A DNA stretch of 33,141 nt from Actinomyces ruminis (GTDB lineage: Bacteria; Actinomycetota; Actinomycetes; Actinomycetales; Actinomycetaceae), in the NCBI RefSeq assembly GCF_002154335.2, contig NZ_MTPX02000063.1, forward strand, positions 1 to 33,141. Reading direction: 5' to 3'. A program made the translations under genes and the position numbers. Below the pieces are notes generated by a model. The model did not search any database, had not been told where the DNA came from, and worked only from the letters and a program-made list of their open reading frames with translations. Positions 8,213 through 17,159 of this stretch are shown here, piece after piece. The stretch's first letter is position 1. Every line of letters starts with the position of its first letter.

Positions 8213-9434
8213 TCAGGCGCGGTGGCGCGACCACTTCTGGACCAGACGGACGGCGTCGGCGGCGTGGGCGTCGTCGAGCTCGGTCGGCAGCGCCACCACA
8301 CGCGCCGAGACGTCCCGCGTCACCGGCAGACTGTCGGGCGTGGCAGGCGCGCAGAACGCGGCCTCGTCGTCTACTCCCGGATATAGCAGTGGCCGACCCC
8401 ACCTTTCCGCGAACACCCCGATAGCGCGCATGCCGGAGATGAGCCGCTCGGCCTCGGCGGTGTTGGGAAGCAACAGCGGGAAGCGCAGCAGGGGCGATGG
8501 GTCGCCGCGCAGTACCCCGTCGGGGACGGTGACGCCGGCGAGCTCGGGCAGGGCTTCGCGGAAGCGGCTGACCACCCGGATTCGGGCGGTGTCGGCCTCG
8601 GGCAGGCGGCGGAGGGCGGCGGTGGCGGTGCGGGCCACCCACTCGGAGGGCGCCATCGGCTGGTAGGGCAGCCGACCGGCCTCCTCGGCGCCGGCCACAG
8701 CCGGTTCCAATAGGCCGGTGCGGGTGGCGGGCGGCGCGGGCGGGCGCCGAGACGGCGCGTGGCAGGCGAGCCAGCACGCGGGCCTGGTTGCGGTACATGC
8801 GGGCGGCGGCGCCCAGGCGGTGGCTCAGGTCCGGCAAGGCGCCCAGCGCGGCCCGCAGCGCGGAGTCCAGGGCGGCGTCGCGCCCCGCCAGTTCAGGGTT
8901 GATCCAGACCGCCCCACCGAAGTGAGTCGGCAGGCTCTTCTGCACGCCGAAGGAGTGGAACGACACGTCGGCGAGCGGCCGATCGTCGTCCCCGCACGTG
9001 AGGCGGGCGACGCAGTGAGCGGCGTCCTCCATGACGACGGCGCCGCGGTCGTGCGCCTGCCGTGCCAGCTGGACGGCCTCATCGCGTCCCGGGATGCCGA
9101 AGGTGTGCTGGATCACCAGGCCGCGAAGGGGAAGGTCTGGGTCGGCGGGGTCGGTGGCCGCGGCAACGGCGCTGGGGGACAGCGCCAAGGTGTCGGCGTC
9201 GATGTCGGCATAGCGCGGGGTGAGCCCCGCAGCCATGATGGGCACCACCGCCGTGCAACAGGTGAACATCTGGGTGAGGACCGCCCCGTCGCCGTGCGTG
9301 GCGCGGATCTGCTCCAGGGCCACCTGCATGCCGTAGCGTGCCTTGAAAACCGGGTACCAGTCCTGCGCGCTGGTTCCGCTCAGGCGGGCCAGTTCGGCGC
9401 GCAGCTCCGGGAAACGGCTGTCGGGTTGAGTCAT
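8213..9434 (-). CDS. DegT/DnrJ/EryC1/StrS-family PLP aminotransferase (frameshifted near 8720-8740)
   Basis: This is a fold-type I PLP enzyme of the sugar-aminotransferase family. Visible marks are QMFTCCTAVVPIMAAGLTPRYADIDADTL, a family-like VVMEDAAHC (cofactor Asp) and VSFHSFGVQKSLPTHFGG, whose Lys would form the Schiff base. The frame changes between 8719 and 8740 in a GC-rich stretch. Here the change fits one extra base or two missing bases, unlike the single losses elsewhere. The second part (LLEPAVAGAEEAGRLPYQPM to KWSRHRA) completes about 406 aa, normal for the family. The ATG at 9434 has a strong GGAGGAGG site. It is divergent from the ATP-grasp gene, which suggests a linked process such as a modified surface molecule. 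The substrate is unknown. Confidence 0.8.
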
Positions 9435-9471
9435 GGCGACCTCCTCCACGTGGCCCGCGGTGGGCAGCAGC

Positions 9472-9488
9472 GAGTGTAGGTGAGTGTA
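9472..9488. repeat. Tandem GAGTGTA half-sites between divergent genes
   Basis: GAGTGTA occurs at 9472-9478 and again at 9482-9488, ten bases apart, which puts both on the same DNA face. They lie in the 122-base gap between the divergent DegT and ATP-grasp genes, where promoters must sit. An operator is possible; no regulator is identified. Confidence 0.3.
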
Positions 9489-9556
9489 ACGGTCGGCAGC
9501 CGGTACCATCCGCTAGCAGGCCCAAGAGGGCTGCCCCCAGTTTCAGGAGCACGCTT

Positions 9557-10810
9557 ATGAAGAAGTTCCAGCCGGTCATCGTCGGCGGCGACATTGGCGC
9601 CTACGCGCTCGCCCGTGAGTTCAATGACGCCTACGGGGTGGTGCCCGTGTTGGTCACCAAATACGACCCGCTGGCGATCCGCGACTCCGCGATCGTGACC
9701 CGCCACCAGTGCGACAGTGCCGACGACGCCGAGGGACTGGTGGCGGAACTGGAGGCTCTGGGCGCGCGCCTGACCGCACAGAACCCCGGCGTGCCGCTGT
9801 TGCTGCTGGCCAACACCGACTGGCGGATCCGGGTGCTGGCCGAGCACCGGGAACGTTTGGAACGGTTCTACCTGGTGCCGATCCCGTCGCTGGATACCAT
9901 CGACCTGGTTAGCGACAAGGAGGGATTCGCCCGCGTCGCCGCCGAGCAGAACCTGCCGGTGCCGCGTTCCTGCTACCAGGATCTGTCGGGAGCCGACGCG
10001 CCCGACTGGCGCCCGGCACCGCTGCCAGAGGACCTCACCTTCCCGCTGGTGGCCAAGCCGGCGGACTCCTCCGCCTACGAGACGCTGGAATTCGAGGGCC
10101 GCAAGAAGGTCTACTTCATCCGCGATGCGGCCGCGCTGGAGGACCTGTGGCGCACCCTGGCGGACGCCGGATTCCGCAGTCGCTTCGTGGTGCAGCAACT
10201 GGTTCCCGGGGATGACACAGCGATGTATTCCGTGACCGCGTACGTCGACTCGCGCGGCCAGGTGTCAATGAACGTCGCGGCCCGAGTACTGCTGGAAGAG
10301 CACGCCCCGGCGACACTCGGCAACCCCTGCGCCATGATCACCTTCGACGCGCCGGAGCTGTTCGCCGCCGCCGAGCGCTTCCTCACCGCCACCGGCTACC
10401 GGGGCTTCGCGAACTTCGACATAAAACAGGATCCGCGCACCGGTCAGTTCTTCTTCCTGGAGGTCAACCCGCGTATCGGGCGCAACAGCTTCTACTGCGT
10501 GGGCGCGGGGGTGAACCCGATGGAGGTGCTGGTCGCGGATGTCATTGATGGGGAGCCGGCCGCACCGGCCCGTTACACGGCTGGTTGCCTGTACACGTTG
10601 GTGCCCGGTCGTCTCCTGGACCGCTACGTGCGCGACGAGACCCTGAGCCGGCGCGTGTGGGAGTTGCGCCGCTCGGGCCGCGTGCTCAACCCTCTGAACA
10701 ATCCCAAGGACGCTGCTCCGCGACGCCGGGCCTACCGGCTGGCGGGCGAGCTGAACCAGTGGCGCAAGTTCCGGCGTTTCTACCCCGAGCCGACCGACAC
10801 CGGCTTCTGA
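9557..10810 (+). CDS. ATP-grasp carboxylate-amine ligase (D-aspartate-ligase-like)
   Basis: This 417-aa cytoplasmic protein begins FQPVIVGGDIGAYALAREFNDAYG, the N-terminal signature of the ATP-grasp ligases that include D-aspartate ligases of peptidoglycan cross-bridges. ATP-grasp features follow: FPLVAKPADSSAY, RFVVQQLVPGDDTAMYSVTAY, GYRGFANFDIKQDP and FFLEVNPRIGRNSFY, with the Glu and Asn that usually bind Mg-ATP. The ATG at 9557 follows AGGAG (9545-9549). The reaction would be ATP-dependent amide formation between a carboxylate and an amine. Muramyl peptide plus D-Asp is a plausible but unproven pair, supported loosely by the FemX-type gene at 1041. Length is typical and there is no frameshift. 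Confidence 0.8.
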   Translation: MKKFQPVIVGGDIGAYALAREFNDAYGVVPVLVTKYDPLAIRDSAIVTRHQCDSADDAEGLVAELEALGARLTAQNPGVPLLLLANTDWRIRVLAEHRERLERFYLVPIPSLDTIDLVSDKEGFARVAAEQNLPVPRSCYQDLSGADAPDWRPAPLPEDLTFPLVAKPADSSAYETLEFEGRKKVYFIRDAAALEDLWRTLADAGFRSRFVVQQLVPGDDTAMYSVTAYVDSRGQVSMNVAARVLLEEHAPATLGNPCAMITFDAPELFAAAERFLTATGYRGFANFDIKQDPRTGQFFFLEVNPRIGRNSFYCVGAGVNPMEVLVADVIDGEPAAPARYTAGCLYTLVPGRLLDRYVRDETLSRRVWELRRSGRVLNPLNNPKDAAPRRRAYRLAGELNQWRKFRRFYPEPTDTGF

Positions 10811-10835
10811 GCCGGAGGGCTGTTGCAGCACTCGG

Positions 10836-10903
10836 TATGATCCGGTGCGTGCGGGCACCAGTACAGCCCGCCTGAGCTGATCGATTGATCAAAAGGAGTC
10901 CCC
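10836..10903 (+). promoter_or_regulatory. Predicted -10 and structured leader of thrS
   Basis: TATGAT (10836-10841) is a good -10 without an obvious -35. The roughly 60-base leader contains GCGGGC (10851-10856) pairing with GCCCGC (10865-10870). It also contains the small inverted repeat TGATC/GATCA just before the AAGGAG ribosome-binding site (10893-10898). It is too short for a T-box. Confidence 0.4.
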
Positions 10904-12943
10904 GTGTCCAACCAGCCCCCCATCGATATCGTCCTCGACGGCGCCACTCACAGCATCGGGGCGGGCACCACGGGGACCACGCTGTTCGCGGACGCCCGCG
11001 AGGTGGTCGCCATGAAGGTGGACGGCGAGCCCTGGGACCTGGACCGCGCCGTCCCGGCGGGCGCCGTCGTCGAGCCGATCACGCTGGACAGCGAGGACGG
11101 ACTGAATATCCTGCGCCACTCGGCCACGCACGTAATGGCGCAGGCGGTCCAGGAGCTCTTCCCCGATGTGAACCTCGGCATCGGCCCCTTCATCACCGAC
11201 GGCTTCTACTACGACTTCGGGGGCATCGACGCCGTCACCCCCGAACTGCTGCGCGAGATCGAGAAGCGCATGAAGCGCATCGTCAAGGAGGGCCAGGCCT
11301 TCCGGCGCCGCGACATCACCGAGGCCGAGGGACGTGCGGAGCTGGCCGACCAGCCCTACAAGCTGGAGCTGATCACCACCAAGGGCGCCGGCGCCGAGTC
11401 CGCCTCCGTGGAGGTCGGCGCGGGTGGCCTGACCATGTATGACAACGTCCGTCGCGACGGCACCGTCGCCTGGAAGGACCTGTGCCGCGGCCCCCACCTG
11501 CCCTCTACGAGGCTCATCGGCAACGGCTTCGCCCTGACCCGTTCTTCGGCCGCCTACTGGAAGGGCGACCAGAACGGCGACTCCCTGCAGCGCATCTACG
11601 GCACCGCCTGGGCCAGCAAGGACGACCTGAAGGCCTACCAGACCCGTATGGCCGAGGCCGTCCGCCGCGACCACCGCCGGCTGGGCGCGGAACTGGACCT
11701 GTTCTCCTTCCCCGAGGAGATCGGCCCCGGCCTGGTGGTCTTCCACCCCAAGGGCGGCATCCTGCGCCACGAAATCGAGCAGTACGTGATCGACCGTCAC
11801 ATCCAGGCCGGCTACGACCTGGTGCACACCCCGGAGATCTCCAAGGGCGGCCTGTTCCACACCTCCGGTCACCTGCCCTACTACGCGGACACCATGTTTC
11901 CGCCCATGCTCGCCGATGAAGAGCGCGACGCCGAGGGCAACATCACCAAGCCGGCCAGGAGTACTACCTCAAGGCTATGAACTGCCCCATGCACAACCTC
12001 ATCTTCCGCTCCCGCGGGCGCTCCTACCGGGAGCTGCCCCTGAAGTTCTTCGAGATGGGCCGCGACTACCGCTACGAGAAGAGCGGCGTGGTGCATGGGC
12101 TCACCCGCATGCGCGGCTTCACCCAGGACGACTCCCACACCTACTGCACCCCCGAGCAGGCGGGGGAGGAGATCCGCAAGCAGATCGAGTTCTTCCTGTC
12201 GATCCTGAAGGCCTTCGGCCTGGAGGACTTCTACCTGGAGCTGTCCACCCGCGACGAGGACGGCGCCAAGAAGGACAAGTTCATCGGCTCCGACGCGACT
12301 GGGAGGCCGCCACCCGCACCCTGCAGGAGGTGTGCGACTCCACCGGGCTGCAGCTGGTCCCCGACCCGGGCGGCGCCGCCTTCTACGGCCCCAAGGTCTC
12401 CGTGCAGGTCAAGGACGCCATCGGCCGCACCTGGCAGATGTCGACCATCCAGTACGACTTCAACCAGCCCGAGCGCTTCGACCTGGAGTACACCGCCGCG
12501 ACGGCAGTCGCAAGCGGCCCATCATGATCCACGCCGCCAAGCTCGGCAGCGTCGAACGCTTCATCGGCGTGCTCACCGAGCACTACGCCGGCGCCTTCCC
12601 GGCCTGGCTGGCACCCGTGCAGGTGCGGCTGGTGCCCGTGGCGGATGCCTTTGACGCCTACGTCGACGACGTGGCCGCCAAGCTGCGCGCCCAGGGGGTA
12701 CGCGTAGAGGTGGACCACTCCGACGACCGCTTCGGCAAGAAGATCCGCAACGCCTCCAAGGAGAAGGTCCCGTTCACGCTGATCGCGGGCGGCGACGACG
12801 TCGACGCGGGGGCGGTGTCCTTCCGCTTCCGCGACGGCTCCCAGACCAACGGCGTGCCCGTGGACGCGGCGATCGCCCACATCACCCGCGTCATCGCCGA
12901 GCGCATCAACGAGCCCGCGGGGGAGAGGCTCGCCCGTGACTGA
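10904..12943 (+). CDS. thrS: Threonyl-tRNA synthetase (three frameshifts)
   Basis: ThrRS attaches threonine to tRNA-Thr. The domains are TGS (about residues 8-62), the editing domain with HSATH (His72, His76), the class II core with MNCPMHN (zinc Cys and His), motif 2 [13 protein letters not shown] with [12 protein letters not shown], motif 3 GSVERF, and a C-terminal anticodon-binding domain. Three single bases are missing: at 11955-11956 (GGCCAGG for GGCCCAGG), at 12297 and at 12500 (both GCGAC for GCGGAC). Restoring them gives a continuous protein of about 680 aa. The three losses sum to one codon, so the last part returns to the original frame. Motif 3 reads [11 protein letters not shown] where HRA-x-x-GS is usual; the zinc His and motif Arg are kept. 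The GTG start has an AAGGAG site. This essential gene heads the cluster. Confidence 0.95.
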
Positions 12944-13639
12944 CACGACCGATCAGGCAGCCGGGCAGGCCGACGCGCCCGAGCCGACCGGCTCGGCGCC
13001 GGCGCAGGCGGGCAGGCACCCGCACTGACGCAGCTGGAGGGCACCGTGGTCGACGGCGTGCGCATCCAGGCCCCCTTCCAGCCGGCCGACACCCCCGACC
13101 CGTTCGGGCGGCTGTGGACCCCGCACCGCATGGTCTACATCGGCGGGCAGGACAAACCCGCCGATGACTCAACCGACCAGTGCCCCTTCTGCGCCGCCCC
13201 GGGCCGAGCCGACACGGACACCCTCATCGTCCACCGGGGCCATACCGCCTACGTGCTGATGAACCTGTACCCGTATAACACCGGCCACCTGCTGATCTGC
13301 CCCTACCGGCACATCTCCGACTGGACGCAGGCCACCGCCACCGAGCGCACCGAGATCGGCACGCTCACGGCCCGCGCCATGGAGGTGGTACGCGCCGTCT
13401 CCCACCCACACGGCTTCAACCTGGGCATGAACCAGGGCCAGGTTGCGGGTGCCGGGATCGCCGCCCACCTGCATCAGCACGTGGTGCCCCGCTGGACCGG
13501 TGACGCCAACTTCATGCCGATCATCGGCAAGACCAAACCCGTACCCCAACTGCTGGGAGACCAGCGCGACCAACTCGCCGCGGCGTGGGACAGCACCCCC
13601 ACCGCACTGGACACGGACCGCCCGGACCCGGAACGCTGA
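12936..13639 (+). CDS. HIT-family protein, Ap4A phosphorylase-like (frameshifted near 13008-13016)
   Basis: The histidine-triad signature HLHQHVV has its His codons at 13466, 13472 and 13478. [13 protein letters not shown], a CPFC pair, [20 protein letters not shown] and [11 protein letters not shown] match the actinobacterial HIT proteins that phosphorolyse or hydrolyse diadenosine polyphosphates. The gene probably starts at GTG 12936, overlapping the end of thrS. The N-terminal frame ([18 protein letters not shown]) ends in a stop at 13029 unless one base is restored near 13008-13016, which yields [15 protein letters not shown] and a 234-aa protein. If that leader is not used, GTG 13046 starts a 197-aa protein with the whole HIT domain. 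The position between thrS and pgsA matches the order known in mycobacteria. Confidence 0.88.
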
Positions 13640-13647
13640 GGAGCCGC

Positions 13648-14286
13648 ATGCTCGGACAACACGGAAGAGGCATCACCCGTGCCCTGTTCACCGCCCCCGC
13701 CAGGGGGCTGGCCCGGATCGGCGTCACCCCGAATATGCTCACCGTCGCCGGCACCGTGGCGACCATCGCCGTGGCGGTGCTGACCTTGCCACAGGGGCGC
13801 TTCGTCCTCGGTCCCGTGCTGCTCGCGCTCGTGCTGATCGGCGATTCCTTTGACGGCATCCTCGCCCGCCTGACCGGCACCAGCTCCCCCTTCGGCGCGT
13901 TCCTGGACTCCACCATGGACCGTCTGGCCGACGGCGCCGTCTTCGGCTCCCTCGCCGTATGGGCCGCCCTGCACCTTCAGGCCGGGCCGCTGCGCACCTG
14001 GACGGTCGCCATCGCGGTGGCCACCGTGGTGCTGGCCGCCGCCGTCCCGTATGCGCGGGCCCGCGCCGAGTCCGTCGGTGCAAGTGCCGCCGTCGGCATC
14101 GCCGAGCGCACCGACCGGCTGATCGTCACGGCCGTAGGCGTGCTCGCCGTCGGTCTGGGTGCGCCGGCGTGGGTGCTGACCGCCGCGCTGGCGCTGGTCG
14201 CGGTCGGCTCCCTGATCACCGTCATGCAGCGGGTGACGACCGTCCACCAGCAGCTGACCGGACCGGCCGCGGTGACGCACCCATGA
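13648..14286 (+). CDS. pgsA: Phosphatidylinositol phosphate synthase (CDP-alcohol phosphatidyltransferase)
   Basis: This 212-aa membrane enzyme has the CDP-alcohol phosphotransferase signature as DSFDGILAR, eight residues, then GAFLDSTMD. The metal-binding aspartates are Asp66, Asp69, Asp87 and Asp91. Several hydrophobic segments follow (about residues 33-65, 98-140, 150-190). In actinobacteria, paralogues at this locus join CDP-diacylglycerol to inositol 1-phosphate, making phosphatidylinositol phosphate, the precursor of PI and PIMs. Being followed directly by a PIM acyltransferase and PimA supports this over phosphatidylglycerophosphate synthase. The ATG at 13648 has GAGGAG overlapping the HIT stop. 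Its stop overlaps the next start as ATGA (14283-14286). Confidence 0.9.
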   Translation: MLGQHGRGITRALFTAPARGLARIGVTPNMLTVAGTVATIAVAVLTLPQGRFVLGPVLLALVLIGDSFDGILARLTGTSSPFGAFLDSTMDRLADGAVFGSLAVWAALHLQAGPLRTWTVAIAVATVVLAAAVPYARARAESVGASAAVGIAERTDRLIVTAVGVLAVGLGAPAWVLTAALALVAVGSLITVMQRVTTVHQQLTGPAAVTHP

Positions 14287-15269
14287 GCATCGGCATCGAG
14301 GACCTGTACCGCCTGGCCTGGCGGCACGTGCGCAAGCTACCCGCGTCGGTTGGATACGCGTTGTCGGCGGCGGGAGCCGACGCCGCCTGGGCCTGGCATC
14401 GGCTCCGCGGGGGCGACCGGGGCGTTGGACAGCTCGAGAAGAACCTGGCGCGGGTACTACCGGGCGCCTCCGCCCGCGAGGTGCGTCGCGCCTCCCGCGC
14501 CGGTATGCGCTCCTACATGCGCTACTTCTACGAGGCCTTCGCCCTGCCCGGCATGAGCCTGGAACAGATCAGGGCCCGCGTGCGCCCCGACATCGACCCG
14601 CGTATCTATGCCGACCTCGAGCGGGGCTCCATCGTGATCGCCCTGCCCCACATGGGCAACTGGGACCTGGCCGGAGCTTGGGCCAGCCAGGAACTCGCCC
14701 AGGTGCTCACCGTCGCCGAGCGGCTCGATCCGCCCGACCTGTTCGAGCAGTTCGTGACCTTCCGCGAGTCCCTGGGCATGAAGGTCATCGGCCAGGGCCG
14801 CGGGGAGAAGGTCTTCGATCGGCTGGTCGAGACCGCCGGGCAGGGGCACTACGTGGTGGCTCTCCTGGCCGACCGGGACCTGTCCAGCTCCGGCATCCTG
14901 ACCGACCTGGCCGGACACCCGGCACGCGTGGCCGCCGGGCCGGCCGCCCTGGCGGGCAGGCTGGGGCTGCCTCTGTACAACGCCTCTCTGCACTACGAGC
15001 GCCTGGACGGCGAGCGGCGCCGCCGCGCCGGGTCCCGCTGGGGCATCGTGCTGACCATTCACCCGGTGGACGCGCCCGCCGGCCTGGTGGGGCGAGAGCG
15101 GGTCACCGCCCTGACGCACGCCTGGGTAGACGACCTCTCCGGGCGCCTGGCCGAGCACGCCGTCGACTGGCACATGCTGCAGGCGGTTTTCGATGCCGAC
15201 CTCGATCCGGAGCGCCTCGCGCGCCGCCATGCCGCCGAGGACGCCAGGCAGGCGGGGGGCGGCGCATGA
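14283..15269 (+). CDS. patA: Phosphatidylinositol mannoside acyltransferase (LpxL/HtrB family)
   Basis: This 328-aa protein has the H-x4-D/E acyltransferase motif as PHMGNWD (His123, Asp128). Further family marks are NLARVLPGASAREV, MRYFYEAFALP, RLVETAGQGHYVVALLADRD and PAALAGRLGLPLYNA. In actinobacteria this enzyme places an acyl chain on the mannose of PIM at the cytoplasmic face of the membrane. Both junctions are ATGA overlaps, with pgsA upstream and pimA downstream, so translation is probably coupled. The symbol is given from family and locus; substrate specificity is not visible in the sequence. Confidence 0.88.
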   Translation: MSIGIEDLYRLAWRHVRKLPASVGYALSAAGADAAWAWHRLRGGDRGVGQLEKNLARVLPGASAREVRRASRAGMRSYMRYFYEAFALPGMSLEQIRARVRPDIDPRIYADLERGSIVIALPHMGNWDLAGAWASQELAQVLTVAERLDPPDLFEQFVTFRESLGMKVIGQGRGEKVFDRLVETAGQGHYVVALLADRDLSSSGILTDLAGHPARVAAGPAALAGRLGLPLYNASLHYERLDGERRRRAGSRWGIVLTIHPVDAPAGLVGRERVTALTHAWVDDLSGRLAEHAVDWHMLQAVFDADLDPERLARRHAAEDARQAGGGA

Positions 15270-16447
15270 GAATCGGGATCGTGTGCCCCTACTCGCTGGA
15301 CGCCCACGGCGGGGTGCAGGTGCACGTCATGGATCTGGCTCGCGAGCTGATGCGCCGCGGACACGAGGTACAGGTGCTCGCGCCTGCCTCGCAGGACCTG
15401 GAACTGCCGGACTGGGTCACCAGTGCCGGCGACTCCATCGCCATCCCTTACAACGGCTCGATCGCCCGCCTCAACTTCGGCACGGCAGTCGCCCGCCGCG
15501 CCCACCGTTGGCTTGCCGCCGGCGACTTCGATCTGTTGCACATTCATGAGCCCATCACCCCCAGCGTCGGCATGCTCGCCCTGCAGGCGTCCGATGGGCC
15601 GGTGGTCGGCACCTTCCATGCGGCCATGGATCGCTCCCTGGCCCGCGAACTGCTGTCCCCGGTGGCGGTGCCGCTGGTGGAGAAACTCACCGCCCGCATC
15701 GCCGTCTCCGAGGAGGCGCGCCGCACCCTGATCCAGTACCACGGCGGCGACGCGGTAGTCATCCCCAACGGCGTATACGTCGGCCCCTTCGCGCAAGCCC
15801 CCAAGGATGATGCGCGCTTCGCGGGCACCGCGCAGGCCCCCACGATTTCCTTCCTGGGCCGCTTGGATGAGCCCCGCAAGGGCCTGCAGGTGCTCGCCCG
15901 CGCCATTCCCACGGTACTGGCCGCCATCCCGGACGCCCGCTTCCTCATCGCCGGTCGCGGCGACGCCGACAAGGAGCGTGCTGACCTGGAACGCTTCGGC
16001 GACCAGGTGGCGTTCCTCGGCGGCATCTCCGACACCGACAAGGCCGCGATGCTCGCCTCCTGCTCCTGCTACGTGGCCCCACAGACCGGTGGGGAGTCCT
16101 TCGGCATTGTGCTGGTTGAGGCGATGGCCGCGGGCACGCACGTGGTCGCCTCCGATCTGACCGCCTTCTCCGACGTCCTCGGCGACGGCGCCTACGGCGC
16201 CCTGTTCCGCAACGGCGACAGTGACGACCTGGCCCGCGCCATCATCGATACCCTCACCGACACGGCCGCCGCCGACGCGCGCCGGGCCGCGGCGTCCGCC
16301 GTGGTGGGTCGCTACGACTGGTCCGCGGTCACCGACGCGGTGCTGGACGTGTACGACATGGCCCTGTCCACGGCCCACACGCGCGTGACCATTGCGCCCG
16401 GTTCGCGCACGATGGTGGGCAGGCTGCGCGACGCCCTCGAGGACTGA
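15266..16447 (+). CDS. pimA: Phosphatidyl-myo-inositol mannosyltransferase PimA (GT4)
   Basis: This 393-aa GT-B glycosyltransferase starts MRIGIVCPYSLDAHGGVQVHV, the Gly-rich N-terminal nucleotide fold of PimA. LLHIHEPITPSVGMLAL and VVGTFHAAMDRS are typical of the acceptor domain. FLGRLDEPRKGLQVLARA and GGESFGIVLVEAMAAGTHVV carry the E-x7-E motif (Glu277 and Glu285) that contacts GDP-mannose in family GT4. It transfers the first mannose to the inositol of PI at the inner membrane face. It overlaps patA by ATGA and lies in the classic thrS-HIT-pgsA-patA-pimA order, so the symbol is well supported. Confidence 0.92.
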   Translation: MRIGIVCPYSLDAHGGVQVHVMDLARELMRRGHEVQVLAPASQDLELPDWVTSAGDSIAIPYNGSIARLNFGTAVARRAHRWLAAGDFDLLHIHEPITPSVGMLALQASDGPVVGTFHAAMDRSLARELLSPVAVPLVEKLTARIAVSEEARRTLIQYHGGDAVVIPNGVYVGPFAQAPKDDARFAGTAQAPTISFLGRLDEPRKGLQVLARAIPTVLAAIPDARFLIAGRGDADKERADLERFGDQVAFLGGISDTDKAAMLASCSCYVAPQTGGESFGIVLVEAMAAGTHVVASDLTAFSDVLGDGAYGALFRNGDSDDLARAIIDTLTDTAAADARRAAASAVVGRYDWSAVTDAVLDVYDMALSTAHTRVTIAPGSRTMVGRLRDALED

Positions 16448-16463
16448 CCGGAGGAGTAAGGCG

Positions 16464-17159
16464 ATGCTCAGACCGCTCATTGGCGCGGGGCCCTTGCTGG
16501 CGGCCTCGCCTCCGCACCCGCCGGGTGGGCCACCCACCTGGCTGGTGCCCGCCGTCGTCGTGCTGGTCGCGGCCCTGGTGTTCTTGGCTATTGCCTGGTC
16601 GGCGTACGCCAAGGCGTTGCGCGTGGACCGGCTGCACCGGCAGGTGCTGGGCTCGCGCGCCACTTTGGAGGCGCAGCTGGTTCACCGGGCGCAGGCCGCA
16701 GTCGACCTGGCGACCTCCGGTCTACTCGACCCCGCCTCCGCGCTGCTGCTGTCGCAGGCCGCACATGACGCGCTCGACGCCGAGGGCCCGATAGTCGACG
16801 ACGGCCTGGACACCGACACCCCCGCCCAACTGGCCGGCGCGGCCACCCGCAGCCGTGCCCGCATCGAGTCCGACCTGTCCCGCGTGATCCGCACCGTCGT
16901 CGATGCGCCCACCCGCGTCGAGCTCGGCGTCGACCCGCGGGGTCAAGAGGCCTTGGACCGACTGGACAGGGCCGCCTACCGAATGGTGCTGGCCCGCCGT
17001 TTCCATAACACGCACGTAGCTGAGGCCCGGCGCCTGCGTGCCGCGCTGGACGTGCGCGTACTGCACCTGGCCGGCCACGCCCCCCTGCCACAGACCTTCG
17101 ACATTGACGACTCCACCGATGTGCCGACCGTATCCGGAAACACGCAGGCCACACCATGA
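16464..17159 (+). CDS. Single-pass membrane protein of unknown function
   Basis: This 231-aa protein has a short Pro-rich N-terminus, one clear membrane segment (about residues 27-47, VPAVVVLVAALVFLAIAW) and a long Ala/Arg-rich helical cytosolic part. The helical part includes YAKALRVDRLHRQVLGSRATLEAQLVHRAQ and AYRMVLARRFHNTHVAEARRLRAAL. The general layout recalls LemA-like proteins and the membrane protein found after pimA in mycobacteria, but I see no diagnostic motif, and the Nudix domain of the mycobacterial neighbour is absent here. ATG 16464 has a strong GGAGGAG site (16450-16456). The stop overlaps the PrsW start as ATGA. Confidence 0.75.
   Translation: MLRPLIGAGPLLAASPPHPPGGPPTWLVPAVVVLVAALVFLAIAWSAYAKALRVDRLHRQVLGSRATLEAQLVHRAQAAVDLATSGLLDPASALLLSQAAHDALDAEGPIVDDGLDTDTPAQLAGAATRSRARIESDLSRVIRTVVDAPTRVELGVDPRGQEALDRLDRAAYRMVLARRFHNTHVAEARRLRAALDVRVLHLAGHAPLPQTFDIDDSTDVPTVSGNTQATP

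Noticed and set aside
7400..8386. Several overlapping open frames of 100-300 codons across the repeat region
   Set aside because: They overlap each other on both strands, lack start signals, and their repeated peptides mirror the nucleotide repeats.
10836..10903. T-box riboswitch before thrS
   Set aside because: The leader is only about 60 bases and lacks the T-box sequence and specifier stem.
11950..12505. Programmed ribosomal frameshifting in thrS
   Set aside because: There is no slippery heptamer with a downstream structure, three events would be needed, and many unrelated neighbours show the same kind of loss.
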